Below, in pieces: positions 43,087-44,257 of a stretch of 44,257 nt of DNA. Below the pieces are notes generated by a model. The model had not been told where the DNA came from and ran no database searches. It worked only from the letters and a program-made list of their open reading frames with translations. The translations under genes were made by a program, and so were the position numbers. Origin of the DNA: Magnetospirillum molischianum DSM 120 (GTDB taxonomy: Bacteria; Pseudomonadota; Alphaproteobacteria; Rhodospirillales; Magnetospirillaceae); the NCBI RefSeq assembly GCF_000294655.1, contig NZ_CAHP01000016.1, positions 71,384-115,640 of the forward strand. The letters are read 5' to 3'. The first letter of the stretch is position 1; each line of letters begins with the position of its first letter.

Positions 43087-43413
43087 ATGATGACCGCGAT
43101 GCAGATGCCGACAACGACGATGCAAATGCCGATGATGAATGGCATGATGATGCCAATGATGAATGGTATGACCATGCCGATGATGAATAACGGCATGATG
43201 ATGCCGATGATGATGCCTACCCCCTGCTGTGCGATGACCTGTGAAATGACCGCTGAGGGCATGGTCTGTAAAATGATGCCGACCGCAGGCATGACCATGG
43301 ACATGATGACGGCGATGTGCGACCGCATGACCACGATGATGGCGATGGGCATGCCGATGATGATGATGTGCAACGGTATGCCGATGATGGTCGGCATGAC
43401 GATGAAAGCGTGA
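43087..43413 (+). CDS. Extremely methionine-rich protein (47 Met in 108 residues)
   Basis: Start ATG at 43087 with AAGGGGAA ~6 nt upstream. The first ~45 residues are near-tandem repeats of a PMMNGM-type unit (QMPMMNGMMMPMMNG), followed by a Cys-bearing middle (PTPCCAMTCEMTAEGMVCKM) and a Met-rich tail with two more Cys (AMCDRM, MMMCNG). In all 47 Met and 6 Cys, so about half of all residues contain sulfur. No signal peptide or TAT motif: cytoplasmic. Met/Cys-rich proteins can bind Cu(I); a sulfur reserve or oxidant sink is an alternative suggested by the neighbouring sulfur operon. Family not recognised. Confidence 0.8.
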   Translation: MMTAMQMPTTTMQMPMMNGMMMPMMNGMTMPMMNNGMMMPMMMPTPCCAMTCEMTAEGMVCKMMPTAGMTMDMMTAMCDRMTTMMAMGMPMMMMCNGMPMMVGMTMKA

Positions 43414-43772
43414 CGATTGCTGGTCTTGATTTCGACTCGTTCACGGTGAGGGGAGATGACGTTGAAGCCGGCGGGTTCGCTCGCCGAGGCTCCGAGAGTT
43501 TCTCCCCCCACCATTTTCGAACACTCGCCCCCACCCGATTAGGACCGCACATCGTGTGTCCACAGCCACCCCGCCGCGCATCCCTGTTTCAGGAGTGGGC
43601 GGCGCGGTCGTTTGTGTCTATGTCTTCTTAGGGCCGTGGAACGAACCCGCTGCGCGGGATTGGTGCTCGTTCTTGATGGGCCTATCGAGCCTGAAGTGTA
43701 GCGCTTTGGTTGAGTGACGCCCGGCATTGGCCGAGCATTTTGGCTCCTTCCTTCGATGTGAGGAGCCATACG
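43414..43772. other. Gene-free stretch before the integrase; contains several hairpins, probable element boundary
   Basis: No convincing gene. CCTG-TTT-CAGG inside a CCGCGC/GCGCGG arm (about 43573-43613) may be the terminator of the Met-rich gene. A cruciform at 43639-43672 combines outer GAACGA/TCGTTC with inner CCCGC/GCGGG and could mark the terminus of the mobile element. TGGCTCCT (43741-43748) and AGGAGCCA (43761-43768) enclose the integrase ribosome site. Confidence 0.45.
43741..43768 (+). promoter_or_regulatory. Leader hairpin that would cover the integrase ribosome site
   Basis: TGGCTCCT / AGGAGCCA, 8-bp perfect arms with a 12-nt loop. The right arm contains AGGAG, the Shine-Dalgarno 7 nt before the integrase ATG, so folding would limit its translation. 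Confidence 0.45.
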
Positions 43773-44257
43773 ATGACCGTTCCCATTCCCTCCGCCCCGA
43801 TCAGCCCATTGCGTCAGCGCATGATCGAAGACATGAACATGCGCCGGTTTTCGCAAGACACCCAGCGCGACTACATCCGCGATGTTGGACGCTTTGCCAC
43901 GTTTCTGGGGCGCTCGCCCGGCACGGCCACGGCGGAGGATATCCGCCAGTTCCAGGTGGACCAGCAAGAGTCCGGCGTGCCGGTGCCGACGATGAACAGC
44001 ATTGTTTCGGCGCTCCGGTTCTTGTTTACGCACACGCTCGACCGGCCGGATCTGGCGCGCAGACTGGTGCGCATCCACCATCCGCGCAAGCTGCCGATGG
44101 TCTTGAGCCGGGACGAGGTCGCCCGCCTGTTGAATGCAACCACCTGCCTCAAGCACCAGGCGGCCTTGTCGGTCGCCTATGGCGCCGGCCTGCGCGTCGG
44201 CGAGGTGGCGGCCCTCAAGGTCCGCGATATCGACAGCGAACGCATGCTGATCCGGGT
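43773..44257 (+). CDS. Tyrosine-type site-specific integrase associated with IS91-family elements (5' part)
   Basis: The frame is open to the window end: 161 codons. It shows a SAM-like N-terminal DNA-binding domain (~12-95: MRRFSQDTQRDYIRDVGRFA, ALRFLFTHTLD) and the start of the catalytic domain with the first catalytic Arg region (LSVAYGAGLRVGEVAALKVRD). The second Arg, His and Tyr lie beyond the edge. This protein, beginning MTVPIPSAPISPLRQRM, is of the kind that precedes Y2 transposases of IS91-like insertion sequences; that context is outside the window. Start supported by AGGAG. Confidence 0.88.
   Translation, partial: MTVPIPSAPISPLRQRMIEDMNMRRFSQDTQRDYIRDVGRFATFLGRSPGTATAEDIRQFQVDQQESGVPVPTMNSIVSALRFLFTHTLDRPDLARRLVRIHHPRKLPMVLSRDEVARLLNATTCLKHQAALSVAYGAGLRVGEVAALKVRDIDSERMLIR

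Noticed and set aside
42918-43190. Plus-strand Asp/Asn-rich frame overlapping the Met-rich gene
   Set aside because: Shadow of the same GATGATG repeats in another phase; stops early and has no start signal.
43035-43514. Minus-strand open frame that looks like an Ile/Val-rich membrane protein
   Set aside because: It is the complement of the ATG-rich repeats of the Met-rich gene (CAT/ATC codons give Ile, Met and His). No ribosome site; the plus frame has a good one and contains a Cys pattern.
43456-43542. 28-codon plus-strand frame after the Met-rich gene (MTLKPAGSLAEAP...)
   Set aside because: The GGGGAG motif abuts the ATG with almost no spacing and the composition is low complexity; not enough to call a gene.
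1-44257. CRISPR arrays, rRNA genes, prophage
   Set aside because: No regularly spaced direct repeats, rRNA stretches or phage structural genes were seen.

Overview
The window is GC-rich chromosomal DNA from an alphaproteobacterium, most like Rhodospirillales (Magnetospirillum/Phaeospirillum type). The basis is gene content and order: ffh-rpsP-rimM-trmD, trpB-trpA-accD-folC, a thiS-thiG fusion, etfB-etfA next to ETF-quinone oxidoreductase, the phosphotransferase ChpT, and a cheA-W-Y-B-R cluster ordered as in Azospirillum-type che operons. The genus is inferred; no rRNA is present.

Layout. (1) 1-5514, minus strand: the ribosome/SRP operon ffh-rpsP-rimM-trmD (trmD cut by the window edge), then an M16 peptidase overlapping threonine synthase. 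(2) 5599-10334: fused thiS-thiG, an isonitrile-hydratase-like DJ-1/PfpI protein, a small HicA-like protein, and divergently aroQ-accB-accC. (3) 10456-17744: ETF-QO, etfA, etfB, a MarR regulator with a conserved unknown protein, an M17 aminopeptidase and a GST. (4) 17816-22801: tRNA-Leu(UAA), two small hypothetical genes, then folC, accD, trpA and trpB. (5) 22945-32794, plus strand: a GAF-PP2C-HATPase phosphatase with a STAS partner, a 23S/tRNA uracil methyltransferase, chpT, and cheA(hybrid)-cheW-cheY-cheB-cheR ending in a strong terminator. (6) 32857-34918: a b-type cytochrome and a FliD-like protein.

(7) 35123-43413 is the most interesting part, a sulfur/cysteine island around an encapsulin nanocompartment. 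A minus-strand operon runs from a strong promoter at 42896-42924: a 47-aa small protein, an XRE-cupin regulator, serine O-acetyltransferase, a DUF2325 protein, a family 2A (SrpI-type) encapsulin shell, and a cysteine desulfurase with a ~203-residue Pro/Ala-rich N-terminal extension typical of encapsulated cargo. A cystathionine beta-synthase/cystathionine gamma-lyase pair follows. Together these genes can make O-acetylserine and cysteine and strip sulfur from cysteine inside a protein shell. Divergent from the operon is a cytoplasmic protein that is 47/108 Met plus 6 Cys. An AT-rich 18-bp element (16/18 identical) lies upstream of both the operon promoter and the CBS-CGL promoter, suggesting a shared regulon.

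(8) 43773-44257: the 5' part of a tyrosine recombinase of the type that precedes IS91-family transposases, marking the start of a mobile element that runs out of the window.
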